Positions 9,912-18,674 are shown, numbered from the stretch's first letter. The stretch is 64,000 nucleotides of DNA from Rossellomorea vietnamensis (GCF_008180415.1 NZ_VTEI01000007.1:95050-159049); one strand, 5' to 3'. The notes: generated by a model not told the origin, from the letters alone. Numbers and translations: made by a program.

Positions 9912-10177
9912 TACTCTGCAAGTCCTTCTTTTTTCAGTGTTTCTTCAAGACTGTTCAATGCCTCTTCTTCATCGCTTCCCTCAGTGATGATTGTGATATC
10001 GGCGCCTTTGCCTACACCTAGAGACATAACACCCATAATTGATTTAAGATTGACTTTCTTCTCTTTATACTGCAAGTGAACCTCTGAATCGAATTTGCTT
10101 GCTGTTTGAACAAGAAGTGTTGCCGGACGGGCATGAATCCCTGTATCAGCTATTACTGTGAATTGTTTTTGTGCCAT
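9911..10177 (-). CDS. ptsH: Phosphocarrier protein HPr
   Basis: HPr, 88 residues. His15 (GIHARPAT) receives phosphate from enzyme I, and Ser46 ([11 protein letters not shown]) is the HPr-kinase site used for carbon catabolite control. The start at 10177 follows AAGGAG at a proper distance; a longer frame to 10198 would include the ribosome binding site. It forms an operon with ptsI. Unlike B. subtilis, no ptsG lies upstream, so glucose-specific antitermination control is not expected here. Confidence 0.97.
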   Translation of the reverse strand: MAQKQFTVIADTGIHARPATLLVQTASKFDSEVHLQYKEKKVNLKSIMGVMSLGVGKGADITIITEGSDEEEALNSLEETLKKEGLAE

Positions 10178-10287
10178 AATTAATCTACTCCTTAACATAG
10201 GTTTATTTTTTCAGCTTTTTAACCAGGTGGAAATCCCCAATTAAATACCGCGATAGTACGGAATGATATAAGCCTTTTCAATTTAAA

Positions 10288-10316
10288 AGAATAGCATGCA
10301 ATTTAAAGTTTAACAA
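10288..10316 (-). promoter_or_regulatory. Candidate SigA promoter for ptsHI
   Basis: On the minus strand: -35 TTGTTA (10316-10311), 17-bp spacer, -10 TATTCT (10293-10288) with an extended TGn motif. It would give a 5' leader of about 100 bases before ptsH. Confidence 0.5.
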
Positions 10317-10578
10317 TTGTAAAGCATGATATTTTTATTATTTTCATAAATTAGACATCTTATGACCAAAATCAGGCATTTTTCAGGCTGTATTTTAAAT
10401 CTTTTTTCACCTCCATAAAGCATTCCGCTTTTGGATGTATTGTTTTGCAGCGGCTGTTCCCCTTGTCCATTCTATATTTAGATTTCCCTCAAAAGGCTGA
10501 ATTAAACGCATGTGAAAGCTCAAAAGAAAAGTTCATTCAATAGAGTTTCTGTTTTCGAGTTCATAATTTATAATCCCA

Positions 10579-10624
10579 GATCAAAAGGAGTGCCAAACCG
10601 CATCGATTTGGCACTCCTTTTTTC
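10579..10624 (+). terminator. Orphan terminator-like hairpin
   Basis: Stem AAAGGAGTGCCAAA / TTTGGCACTCCTTT with an 8-base loop and a T6 run on the plus strand. No plus-strand gene is found upstream until ykyB. Confidence 0.7.
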
Positions 10625-10747
10625 TTGATTTAACGTTTTTTTGGCGGTTTTATGTTACCTTGGCAGAAGTTTGTATGCGGGTCAGAACCTCATTTTTTAA
10701 GGGCACTGAAAATCTAGAGATTTTAAAATTTTCTTTTTATGAACAAA

Positions 10748-10799
10748 GATAAAGTCAACTTTCCTTCCTTAAATAGGAAGAAAAAGTTGACTTTTTTCA
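10748..10799 (+). terminator. Orphan terminator-like hairpin
   Basis: Nested pairs AAGTCAACTTT / AAAGTTGACTT and CTTCC / GGAAG followed by TTTTTT. It lies inside a 67-codon open frame that has no ribosome binding site, which I therefore reject as a gene. Confidence 0.6.
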
Positions 10800-10937
10800 T
10801 TGAATGCAATGTATCGAATCATTTGGGCACATTTGCCTGTCAGGAATGCGGCCTTTTTCAACTAGTCCATAAAAAAATGCTAACTCAAACCAGTGACCGA
10901 TGGGACTTTCCAATATGGCTCAGTATTCTAAATAATA

Positions 10938-11127
10938 AATAGAGGAAAAAAGTTCCCTTATTTACTAAGAAACATTGAAAAAAGCTAAGATAGGGGAAGA
11001 AAATTCCCTTATTTAACTAAATACACTTAAAAAATGTTCTGTTTTATCATATAACGGAAAAAAGTTCCTCTATTTACCCAGTATTTAACTTGGATTAACG
11101 AATAAGGGAAAAAAGTTCCCTTAATTA
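10938..11127. repeat. Array of four AAGGGAA-TTCCCTT palindromes
   Basis: Four near-copies of a palindrome of the form TAAGGGAAAAAAGTTCCCTTA start near 10938, 10990, 11051 and 11101, 50-61 bp apart. Spacer sequences are unrelated AT-rich DNA, so only the palindromes are conserved. Confidence 0.75.
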
Positions 11128-11355
11128 TACCGCTGGGTACCCAATTAATGAAATGACAGGCGGCTTTCGTTATAAGACCTGATCCATCAAGCGCCTACTC
11201 AGATGAGCCGGTTATCTTCAACGGAAACCAAAGCTCTTTCATAATATCTGAAGCGGAAAAGGCAAGTTTTACAATTAATAGTCTTTGTTGGACTTTTTCA
11301 GTGCCCACCATTTTTTTCAGGGTTTTTTTTAAGGTTCGATTTTCTCCCTTGGAAT

Positions 11356-11610
11356 TTATACCTTCTGCTTATTGGCAAGGATTGCATTATAGCTGATTTT
11401 CGCTTTAGAAATGGTTCCTTGCAAAGCGGATTCATGAGCGTCTGTAATACCGGTATAAACATTAACTAAATCACAAATACATCTGGAAAGCATCTCTGCA
11501 GTATGCTTCAAATCTTTTTCTTTATAATGTACATCGTCTTTCAATAATTCCTCTATTATATCCAGTGCGATGCTCTTCACTTTCAATGCCTGCTCCATTT
11601 CAATTTTCAT
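11356..11610 (-). CDS. Small helical hypothetical protein
   Basis: 84 residues, ATG preceded by AGGAAG. The sequence is predicted to be mostly alpha-helical, with two central cysteines (RCICDLVN). There is no membrane segment and I do not recognise the family. It stands between the repeat region and the fetAB operon, on the same strand but separated from fetB by about 120 bp, so it is probably a separate or downstream transcript. Confidence 0.7.
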   Translation of the reverse strand: MKIEMEQALKVKSIALDIIEELLKDDVHYKEKDLKHTAEMLSRCICDLVNVYTGITDAHESALQGTISKAKISYNAILANKQKV

Positions 11611-11729
11611 TCTTCCTGCCCCTTCCTATCAATCGATTCTACTAAAGCCTATGTGCCCGCATAGAAAAATAGAACTGATAGAGATAGATTGGTGGCCCAA
11701 TGCCTGAACGTCAGAAATCATTCAGAATA

Positions 11730-12512
11730 TCAATCGAGAAGCCGGCTGTCTTTTGTAAAAAAGGTCCTGTACCCCAGCAGAATGAATATGATCACAGTGA
11801 GTGACACACTTCCCAATATCCCAAGAAGAATGGCTATTTGATATTCTATCGCGAGAAGAGGACTGACACCGGAAAGAATCTGTCCTGTCATCATTCCCGG
11901 AAGAAATACAATCCCCATTCCCAGCATGTTATTGATGGTCGGAAGGACTGCAGAATCAAATGCATTATCAACATATGGCTTTGCTGCTTCCCGTGGTTCT
12001 GCCCCGAGCATCAGGGCTCCCTCGATCCTGGCTCTGCTGGCAGAAAACCCTTGTATCAATGTTTTAACACCCAATGTGATACCCGTCATCGAGTTGCCTA
12101 TGATCATTCCTGCAATGGGGATAAAGTAGCGGGGATCATACCATGGAGAGAAATGGATGACGATCAAGTTAAAATATAATAGGCTCGCCAGGCTTCCCGA
12201 TAACATGGAAACGGTGATGATACTTTTCATCTGCTTTGAAAGCTTCTCCCTGACTTGTTTGAACACATTCCGAATCGCAAAGATTTCCATGATCATAATG
12301 ATCATTATCGTGAGAAGCGGATGGGGATTGTCAAATATATAAGTGAGGATATACCCTGCAAGTATCAATTGGATAGTCATTCTCATAGTGGCAATGGCAA
12401 TTTGTTTTTCCCTGGAAATCTTCCTCACTTTAACAATAAGAATAAGAACAAGAACAAATATATACGCTGCGATCAACCTCGTGAGTTCAATATCGATTAA
12501 GCCTTCATTCAT
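11730..12512 (-). CDS. fetB: ABC exporter permease, FetB family
   Basis: This 260-residue membrane protein has about six to seven hydrophobic segments and the family block GMIIGNSMTGITLG, followed by ARIEGALMLGAEPREA, the likely coupling helix. FetB/YbbM-type permeases pair with a dedicated ATPase and are linked to metal (iron) export and oxidative stress in E. coli. ATG at 12512 is chosen because it overlaps the ATPase stop and has AGGTGAG upstream; a longer frame starts at 12563. The substrate here is inferred. Confidence 0.85.
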   Translation of the reverse strand: MNEGLIDIELTRLIAAYIFVLVLILIVKVRKISREKQIAIATMRMTIQLILAGYILTYIFDNPHPLLTIMIIMIMEIFAIRNVFKQVREKLSKQMKSIITVSMLSGSLASLLYFNLIVIHFSPWYDPRYFIPIAGMIIGNSMTGITLGVKTLIQGFSASRARIEGALMLGAEPREAAKPYVDNAFDSAVLPTINNMLGMGIVFLPGMMTGQILSGVSPLLAIEYQIAILLGILGSVSLTVIIFILLGYRTFFTKDSRLLD

Positions 12513-13143
12513 TGTGCTCACCTGCTTTTTTTCTATATTGTAAGTGAATCTTGTCCTCTCCAAACCTGTCAGCGATGGGCTCGGAATGAGTGACCATGAT
12601 GACAGTGCCGTTCCTCTCCTTCACCGATTGAATGACCCTTTCCATTACCGCCACTTCTGTCCCTCTATCCAATGCTGATGTCGGCTCATCAAGAAGGTAA
12701 ACGGAAGGATTCATTAAGAGGACCCTTGCCAATGCCAGGCGCTGCTTTTCACCGCCTGATAGTTTTTCAGAGGAATCACTCAAAGCTTTTTCAAGGAGGA
12801 CAATCTGCAAAGCTTCTTTTAGCCTTTCAGGTGGAGCCGGAGCTCGCTTTGACAACTTCAAGCCAATTTGTAAATTTTCTTCAATGCTTCCATCAAACAG
12901 GACTGGGTCCTGCTGAAGCATAACCGCCTGCCTGCGCAGCTCTACTGAATCAATTGATTCCAAGGGCCTCTCTTTATAAAATATCCGGCCCTCAGTAGGA
13001 ATGAGCATTTTATTGAGAAATTTAAGAATGGTTGATTTCCCTCCACCGCTTTTACCAGTAATGCAAGTAACTTTTTCTTCTGAAAATTCCATGTTTATGG
13101 AATCCAGTATAGAATAAAATGAAACATTTTCTAATCTGAACAT
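12505..13143 (-). CDS. fetA: ABC exporter ATP-binding protein, FetA family
   Basis: This compact 212-residue ATPase has Walker A GKSGGGKST, Q-loop MLQQDP, signature LSGGEKQR, Walker B VYLLDEPTSALD and the switch His in VTHSE. ATG at 13143 follows AGGAGGAGAGGAA, so the longer frame from 13182 is rejected. It overlaps fetB by 8 bases, a coupled two-gene operon typical of fetAB. Confidence 0.88.
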   Translation of the reverse strand: MFRLENVSFYSILDSINMEFSEEKVTCITGKSGGGKSTILKFLNKMLIPTEGRIFYKERPLESIDSVELRRQAVMLQQDPVLFDGSIEENLQIGLKLSKRAPAPPERLKEALQIVLLEKALSDSSEKLSGGEKQRLALARVLLMNPSVYLLDEPTSALDRGTEVAVMERVIQSVKERNGTVIMVTHSEPIADRFGEDKIHLQYRKKAGEHNE

Positions 13144-13183
13144 TTCCTCTCCTCCTGGACACTTAAATGAAAATTTACCCAAA

Positions 13184-13208
13184 AAAAAGAGCAGTTATGC
13201 TCTTTTTT
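13184..13208. terminator. Bidirectional hairpin upstream of fetA
   Basis: AAAAGAGCA / TGCTCTTTT with a 4-base loop, A-run and T-run on both sides. It would block read-through from the MoxR operon into fetAB. Confidence 0.7.
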
Positions 13209-13211
13209 AAT

Positions 13212-13401
13212 GGATGCTTTCTCATATATTGTTACTTTCGGAAAAATTCCAAAAGCCGGATTTTCCCCCGGATACTAAGAGTTTTATCTCTTATCAGTGA
13301 GAATAGCTCTTTTCTTTTCGGTGTTCCCAGATTTTCCCCCTCTTAATATGGTTCCGCTTCGGAGTTAATATCAAATAGCAACAAAGTTTACGAAAAGAGC
13401 C
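13212..13401 (-). mobile_element. MITE-A copy 3
   Basis: 190-bp long-form copy in reverse orientation, from GGATGCTTTCTCATATATTG to TTTACGAAAAGAGCC. It contains the GATACTAAGAGTTTTATCTC block and the extra AAAGCCGGATTTTCCCCC segment of the long form. Confidence 0.8.
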
Positions 13402-13562
13402 TGTTTGAATGATAAAAGGTCAGTTGTACAGTACACCGATGACCGGCTGGCCCCGTCGGAAGACCCCCTCCCCTGGGGTTAACTAATCCTGCTCAAAAAA
13501 AGAATAAGGTCTTTTTCTCAAGATATACTGGCGGGGCACTCAGCTTTTTATGCAATTCATTT

Positions 13563-14843
13563 CTACCTTGGCTTCTTACCGGTTATCTTGGCTTCTACTT
13601 GCTTTACAGATTGCTTGAACCAGGCTGTTTTATCCATCGCAATATACTTGTTTCCATATCTGACCTCTTCATAAAGACGATAGAATTCCTTATCCTCCTG
13701 AATTCCAAGTCTGCACAGCCACTCTTCAAGAGTTTCACCATTCAATCGTGACACTCCATTCTTTTCAGCCAGTTTTTCCAATGAAAAAATATCCTTCCTT
13801 ATTTCACTGTCTGCCGCTGAATACCTTGTGTTGGCCGATTGGACAGCTTTCTCTGCTATGGCGGATTCTTTAAAGGACGAAAAGCCTGCGTACCTCTTCG
13901 GGCCTTCTTCAGCCACCCAGCCTTTGTCCTTATAACGCCTCCATACATATACCAGAATGACAAGAACCAAGACAGCTATCAGCACTTCATTCCACCACGA
14001 AAGAAAGAGCCTGCTGCTGCTATCTTCAAGTTGTTCTGACGTTATGTCGTATGGCATATCCGGTCTCCCTATAGATTGGAGATCTTCTGACATATCCTTG
14101 GGCAGCAGTCCCAAAAGCCAGTTGATCAGCTGCCATATTGGAGTTACCAGAAAAGACAATATCCAAAATAAACCACCCATCACGTAATTGATGGACCCGT
14201 CAATTGTTTCACTCACTGCAGCAAGCACAGCGGCCAATCCGGCTAGGAGTACAGTAAAAAGAAAGGGAAGCTTAGCCGATTTCACTCTAGTCGCCTTCTT
14301 AGAGTGCACTGCACTTTCTGCGACCCTTACTAAATATGTACCTCCACTATAAAGGATCATTCCACTCACAAAGAGAAACAGAATGATTGCTGAAGATTGT
14401 TTTTCATAAATATTTTGAAAAGCATAAGAAGAAAGGGTAATAATCAAGAAAGCGAGCATGAACCCGCCGCTCATCTCATATCGCGAGTCTCTTTCCTCCT
14501 CCAGATGGGTCGAAATTCTCCAGTGCAGCAGAAACAACAGTAAAAGCGAGGACCACCACGGCAGTCCAAGGAAAAACTGTGCGGTCAGGAATAAAGTAAC
14601 ACTTATCCCTAAGAAGATGACATTAAATTTTCTACTCGATTCGATCCCTGTCCATATTAAAGGCAATGTCATCACGATAGCCAGTGATAGGAAAGGAAGA
14701 GCTCCTCCCAAGAAAGAACTTTCAGTAGTAAAAAAAGTGAGAACCGCCAGCAGCAGCAAAATATCTGCCAGTAATTTCACTGAAACCCGGGTAACGTACG
14801 CTGATTTTTCCTTTACGCGAATTTCCTGCTGTGCTGCTTCCAT
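13563..14843 (-). CDS. Membrane protein with C-terminal DUF4129-type domain
   Basis: 426 residues. About eight to nine hydrophobic segments in the first 240 residues and one near residue 290 are followed by a soluble C-terminal region with LEEWLCRLGIQED and FYRLYEEVRYGNK, as in DUF4129 domains. In B. subtilis and many bacteria the third gene of the MoxR-DUF58 operon is a transmembrane transglutaminase ending in DUF4129; here the transglutaminase core is not visible. It overlaps the upstream DUF58 gene by 31 bases and has its own GGGAG site. Confidence 0.8.
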   Translation of the reverse strand: MEAAQQEIRVKEKSAYVTRVSVKLLADILLLLAVLTFFTTESSFLGGALPFLSLAIVMTLPLIWTGIESSRKFNVIFLGISVTLFLTAQFFLGLPWWSSLLLLFLLHWRISTHLEEERDSRYEMSGGFMLAFLIITLSSYAFQNIYEKQSSAIILFLFVSGMILYSGGTYLVRVAESAVHSKKATRVKSAKLPFLFTVLLAGLAAVLAAVSETIDGSINYVMGGLFWILSFLVTPIWQLINWLLGLLPKDMSEDLQSIGRPDMPYDITSEQLEDSSSRLFLSWWNEVLIAVLVLVILVYVWRRYKDKGWVAEEGPKRYAGFSSFKESAIAEKAVQSANTRYSAADSEIRKDIFSLEKLAEKNGVSRLNGETLEEWLCRLGIQEDKEFYRLYEEVRYGNKYIAMDKTAWFKQSVKQVEAKITGKKPR

Positions 14844-16012
14844 TTTCTCAAAACTCCCTGTTTATTAGTGTTTTCCAATAGGTAGACTGAAACATCCTTA
14901 TAGCTAATTATCGATAATAACTTTTCACTTTCTTTATCCTGTATTCCGGCAGAAATGAGCACCGGGGGAATTTGATGATGCAGAATCAAATATTGATACA
15001 TGATGCTGAATGGAAAAGTTACATCCTCAACTGAAAGGACTGAAAGCATCTCCAGTGCTCTCTGCCGCTGCTTCTTGCCTTCTCCGATCGGAAGGTAATA
15101 AAAAGGTGTCCTGTTCAAAGAACGAACGTTGATGGCGAGAGAATAAGGGATATCGTTTTTGGCTGCCGTCTCAATGATAAACGCTGTCCGTTCAATCAGT
15201 TCTTCCAATTCTCCAGTGATTGAATATTGTGAAGATATATTAAGGGTAATCAGCCAATTCCTGCTTGTGGCAGGTGAGTTAACTTTTGTCTGCAGGGACT
15301 GTAATCTTGCAGTGGCTTTCCAATTGATATCTGCAAAGCTGTCACCTGGTGAGTAATCTCTTGTTCCAACAGGCTGAAATGGATCCCGGAAAAGAGAGTC
15401 ATGCACAGCAAATACACCTTGAGTCCTCGTATGGGCGGAAGTAAAACCATCCACCGCTTTTTTCTGAGGAAACACAAGCAGTTCCGCTTTAACAGGCTTA
15501 GTATATTGCATGTGAACCTCTCCGCTTCCAAACAGATTAGGTATATCTACGAACATTTTATCAATTTTCGCCAACCCTCTCCGTTGCGCTTCCACAGGAA
15601 ATTCAATGCATACTGATTCATTTTTATGGATGGAAAATGGAACTTTCATCTCTATGATTCCGCCTGGAAAAACATCATAGTCGACTCCTGCCGGATGGAC
15701 CACGTCATTAAACCGAAGAATCAATGACCCATTCAAAATCGGCAAGCCGCCATTCCTGAAAGTGAAAGTCCATATTGCCTGGTCTCCTTTATTAAGCCTC
15801 TCCCTTGACCTTTCATTTTGAAAAGTCAGCTTCTCTCCTGCCTTATTTACATATAATTGTGCACTGTAAAATAAGAGGAACGAGACCAGGAAGATCAGCA
15901 GCACCAGGAAATTTTGAAAAAAAAGTCCAAGTACTGCCAGTATCAGGCTTAAAAATGTACAGACCGTTATTGATTGTAATTCAGTCGTCTCCTTTTTCCA
16001 CTCCACGGTCAC
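14813..16012 (-). CDS. yeaD: DUF58 domain-containing protein (YeaD-like)
   Basis: 399 residues. Two N-terminal membrane segments (about 15-55) precede a beta-rich region. The DUF58 block GTRDYSPGDSFADINWKATARLQSLQTK (abbreviated: GTRDYSPGD...INWKATAR) lies near residue 225. These proteins have a vWA-like fold and work with MoxR ATPases, probably in assembling or maturing envelope proteins. The start is GTG overlapping the MoxR stop (GTGA), so the two are coupled. Confidence 0.87.
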   Translation of the reverse strand: MTVEWKKETTELQSITVCTFLSLILAVLGLFFQNFLVLLIFLVSFLLFYSAQLYVNKAGEKLTFQNERSRERLNKGDQAIWTFTFRNGGLPILNGSLILRFNDVVHPAGVDYDVFPGGIIEMKVPFSIHKNESVCIEFPVEAQRRGLAKIDKMFVDIPNLFGSGEVHMQYTKPVKAELLVFPQKKAVDGFTSAHTRTQGVFAVHDSLFRDPFQPVGTRDYSPGDSFADINWKATARLQSLQTKVNSPATSRNWLITLNISSQYSITGELEELIERTAFIIETAAKNDIPYSLAINVRSLNRTPFYYLPIGEGKKQRQRALEMLSVLSVEDVTFPFSIMYQYLILHHQIPPVLISAGIQDKESEKLLSIISYKDVSVYLLENTNKQGVLRKWKQHSRKFA

Positions 16013-16941
16013 ACCCTCGATTCGACAGGAACCACTATTTCTTCTATAAGCTCTTCCATGATCCTTTCAGCTGTTTTTGTCAGTGAAGCTTCCGGAGTCA
16101 AAGAGATTCTATGGCTCAGCACAAATTTGGCAACCTTCTTTATATCTGCAGGTGTGACATAATCTCTTTCATTGATATAAGCCATTCCTTGTGAGGCCCG
16201 CATCAAGGCAAGGCTGGCACGGGGACTCACGCCCAATTCAATCATCTCATGATCCCTGGTATTCCTGGCAATCTGCAATATGTAAGTTTCTATATCTTCT
16301 GAGACATGGATTTCTTGAACGTCTTTTGCACATTTTTTAAGTTCTTCAGGTGTAATGACCGGATGAAGATCATTAAAAGGCTGTTTACCCTTAAATCTTC
16401 TTAGCATTTCCCTCTCACTCTCAAACTCTGGATAGGCAATAGGCAGTTTCATTAAAAATCTATCGAGCTGGGCTGCCGGGAGCGGAAAGGTGCCTTGCTG
16501 TGATTCAACTGGATTTTGTGTTGCAAGAACTATAAATGGCTCTTCCAGCTTCAGCGTTTTACCTTCAATGGTCACCTGCTTTTCTTCCATGACTTCCAGG
16601 AGGCTTGATTGAGTCCTCGGAGTTGCCCTGTTGATTTCATCGGCAAGAAGCACATTGGTCACTACCGGGCCCGGACGAAGTTCAAACTCGTTTTCTTTCG
16701 GGTTAAAATAGTGGATACCTGTCACATCACTCGGCAGCACGTCAGGTGTAAACTGGATTCTGCAGAAACTCGACTGAATACAGGCTGCAAATGTTTTCGC
16801 CAGCATGGTTTTCCCTGTTCCCGGAACACTTTCAAATAATACATGTCCACCCTGCAGGAGAGCGATACTTAACAATTCAATTTCATGATCCATACCAATC
16901 ATTACTTTTCCTATTTCTTCTTTCAACTTGTTAACAAACAC
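16009..16941 (-). CDS. yeaC: MoxR-family AAA+ ATPase (YeaC-like)
   Basis: 310 residues with Walker A FESVPGTGKTMLAK, Walker B VLLADEINRATPRTQ, sensor 1 VLATQNPVE and an arginine-finger region DRFLMKL. MoxR proteins are chaperone-like ATPases paired with DUF58/vWA partners, as here. The start is GTG at 16941 behind GGGGGAG. It is the first gene of the three-gene operon with DUF58 and DUF4129. Confidence 0.93.
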   Translation of the reverse strand: MFVNKLKEEIGKVMIGMDHEIELLSIALLQGGHVLFESVPGTGKTMLAKTFAACIQSSFCRIQFTPDVLPSDVTGIHYFNPKENEFELRPGPVVTNVLLADEINRATPRTQSSLLEVMEEKQVTIEGKTLKLEEPFIVLATQNPVESQQGTFPLPAAQLDRFLMKLPIAYPEFESEREMLRRFKGKQPFNDLHPVITPEELKKCAKDVQEIHVSEDIETYILQIARNTRDHEMIELGVSPRASLALMRASQGMAYINERDYVTPADIKKVAKFVLSHRISLTPEASLTKTAERIMEELIEEIVVPVESRV

Positions 16942-17169
16942 ATTACTCCCCCATTTCTATCTTTCTTTCATTATATCAAAAGAGCATTAATGATTACATA
17001 ATATTCTAAATCCTCGAAACGATTCTATACAGGAAAAAGATGTTTCGTTAAAATGGACTTAAGTAATGACTTTTCTTAAACATTTCATCAGAATAAAAAG
17101 CTGGATTCACTATAAAAAGCAAAAATTCAAAGAAAACACACTAACTAATAGATAAAGCAGGTGATAAAA

Positions 17170-17547
17170 TTGAAACCTTTCATACGCGGGGAATCGTTCC
17201 GCTACACTTTTAAGAACCCTCTTCCAGGCAGATTTAAGTTACATATGGATCAAGGAAGGGAACGTGCTTCCACAAAAGAGGGAGCTTTACTTATTAAGGA
17301 CATCAGTCCAAAAGGCATGCGGTTCAAGACAGAATACACTTTGCCCGTTGACCGGATTGATTTTGAATTGGAAATACATTTTGAATTAATGGACCAGCCG
17401 ATCACTATGGCAGGCCGCCCAATTTGGAGAAAGGGTGCTGGGAAGGAGATACTTTATGGGTTTACTTCAGTGGAAGATGCTGAAACAGAGAAGTTGATTA
17501 TCGAGACTCTGAAATCGTACTCAAAAGAAGATAAAAAGAAGCAGTAA
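17170..17547 (+). CDS. PilZ-like domain protein
   Basis: About 125 residues. TTG at 17170 is the likely start because AGGTGA lies 6 bases upstream; a GTG at 17161 would overlap that site. The pattern GALLIKDISPKGMRF, then a beta-strand region ending in WRKGAGKEILYGFTSV, resembles a single PilZ domain (D/NxSxxG motif as DISPKG). The family binds cyclic-di-GMP, but the upstream arginine motif (RxxxR) is only weakly seen (RERAST), so ligand binding is uncertain. Confidence 0.7.
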   Translation: MKPFIRGESFRYTFKNPLPGRFKLHMDQGRERASTKEGALLIKDISPKGMRFKTEYTLPVDRIDFELEIHFELMDQPITMAGRPIWRKGAGKEILYGFTSVEDAETEKLIIETLKSYSKEDKKKQ

Positions 17548-17565
17548 GGTCAGCTGCTTCTTTTT
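17536..17565 (+). terminator. Terminator of the PilZ-like gene
   Basis: AAGAAGCAG / CTGCTTCTTTTT with a 9-base loop; the stop codon lies in its left part. Confidence 0.85.
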
Positions 17566-17566
17566 A

Positions 17567-17751
17567 GGCTATTTCGTAAACTTTGCTGCTATTTCGCACT
17601 AATTCCGAAGTAATAAACTTAATTCACCTGTTTAACCTCGTAAACAGGTGAAGAAAAGAGCCTCTCACCATTAGAGAGTAATACCTCGTATCCAGAGAAA
17701 AATCCGGCTCTTGGGATTTTTTCGAAAGCAGCAATGTATGCGAAAACAGCC
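17567..17751 (+). mobile_element. MITE-A copy 4
   Basis: 185-bp long-form copy beginning one base after the terminator T-run: GGCTATTTCGTAAACTTTG ... GCGAAAACAGCC. TTTTA is found on both sides. Confidence 0.82.
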
Positions 17752-17848
17752 TTTTATCATTATAATTTACAAAATATTAAAATAATTAAGCACTTCCATA
17801 AACATTCCTTCTATATGATGTAATAAACCATCATAGGAGGAACTCAAT

Positions 17849-17929
17849 ATGTTCTGGAATATTGTTATATGCATTATTTTTGTCGCGGTTATTGGAACCT
17901 TTAATATCATCCTGCTCAAAAAACAGTAG
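17849..17929 (+). CDS. 26-residue single-span membrane protein
   Basis: A short gene with a consensus AGGAGG 8 bases before ATG. The product starts MFWNIVICII, is hydrophobic throughout and ends ILLKKQ, i.e. one membrane helix with a basic C-terminus placed on the cytoplasmic side by the positive-inside rule. It ends 4 bp before the convergent SDR stop. Its function is unknown; membrane microproteins of this size often regulate larger membrane proteins or signal in sporulation, but nothing here shows which. Confidence 0.65.
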   Translation: MFWNIVICIIFVAVIGTFNIILLKKQ

Positions 17930-17933
17930 CAGA

Positions 17934-18674
17934 TTAATGTTCATAAATCATTTTTCTTGTCATTCCGCCGTCAATCACCAAATTTTCGCCATTGATAAAG
18001 TTATTTTCTTCATGACATAAAAACAGGCAGGCTCTTGCCACATCATCAGGGGTGCCGACCCTGTTAGAAGGGTGCTGGAAATGATCTTTTTCCCTCAAGC
18101 TTCCATAATCACCCGTTTCTATCCAGCCAGGACTGATACTGTTCACTTTGATATTGTACTCACTGAGAGTAATGGCCAAAGCATGACTCAATGAAACAAT
18201 TCCGCCTTTGCTGGCAGAATAGGCCTCTGTATGGGGCTCAGACATCGCTGCTCTGGTCGATGCCATATTGATGATGCTTCCGCCTAGATCTTTCATAAGC
18301 AGCGCCGCTTCTTTAGACATAAAGAACATACTGCTCAAGTTAGTGGAAATCACTTCTTCCCAATCTTTTTCTTCCATGTCCCAAAAATTCTTGAACTTTG
18401 AAATTCCTGCATTGTTGATCAAGACATCCACCTTTGGGTAACTGCTTTTTATTTCTGTGAAAAGTGTTTTCACTTCCTTATAATTGCCAACATCACATTT
18501 CTTAAAAATGATAGACATTCCTTCATCTTTAAGTTCCCGGCATACTCTTATCCCTTCTTCTTCCTCTTTATCTACCAGTATCACGGTATAGTCTTCCCTG
18601 CAAAACCTATTGACAATGGCTTTTCCAATTCCGTTCGCCCCTCCGGTCACAATAGCAATCTTATTCTCCTCCAT
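17934..18674 (-). CDS. Short-chain dehydrogenase/reductase
   Basis: 246-residue classical SDR: cofactor loop TGGANGIG (about residues 10-17), LINNAGISKF, catalytic Tyr-Lys in AYSASKGG, and VNSISPGWIETGD. The final part ENLVIDGGMTRKM is typical of the family. The acidic residue after the second strand (VDKEEEE) suggests NAD(H). The substrate is unknown. It is monocistronic. Confidence 0.92.
   Translation of the reverse strand: MEENKIAIVTGGANGIGKAIVNRFCREDYTVILVDKEEEEGIRVCRELKDEGMSIIFKKCDVGNYKEVKTLFTEIKSSYPKVDVLINNAGISKFKNFWDMEEKDWEEVISTNLSSMFFMSKEAALLMKDLGGSIINMASTRAAMSEPHTEAYSASKGGIVSLSHALAITLSEYNIKVNSISPGWIETGDYGSLREKDHFQHPSNRVGTPDDVARACLFLCHEENNFINGENLVIDGGMTRKMIYEH

Larger units (their letters stand above)
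10701..11306. other. 606-bp interval bounded by 12-bp inverted repeats
   Basis: GGGCACTGAAAA at 10701-10712 is perfectly complementary to TTTTCAGTGCCC at 11295-11306. The enclosed DNA holds the second orphan hairpin and the palindrome array but no credible gene. TTGGACTTTTTCAGTG at the right end recurs at 27826-27841. It may be a decayed mobile segment, but this is only a suggestion. Confidence 0.4.

Noticed and set aside
10739..10942. 67-codon open frame on the plus strand
   Set aside because: It overlaps a terminator-like hairpin and has no Shine-Dalgarno; the product resembles nothing known.
10938..11127. Possible CRISPR array of palindromes
   Set aside because: Repeats are degenerate, spacing is uneven (50-61 bp), there are only four units and no cas genes.
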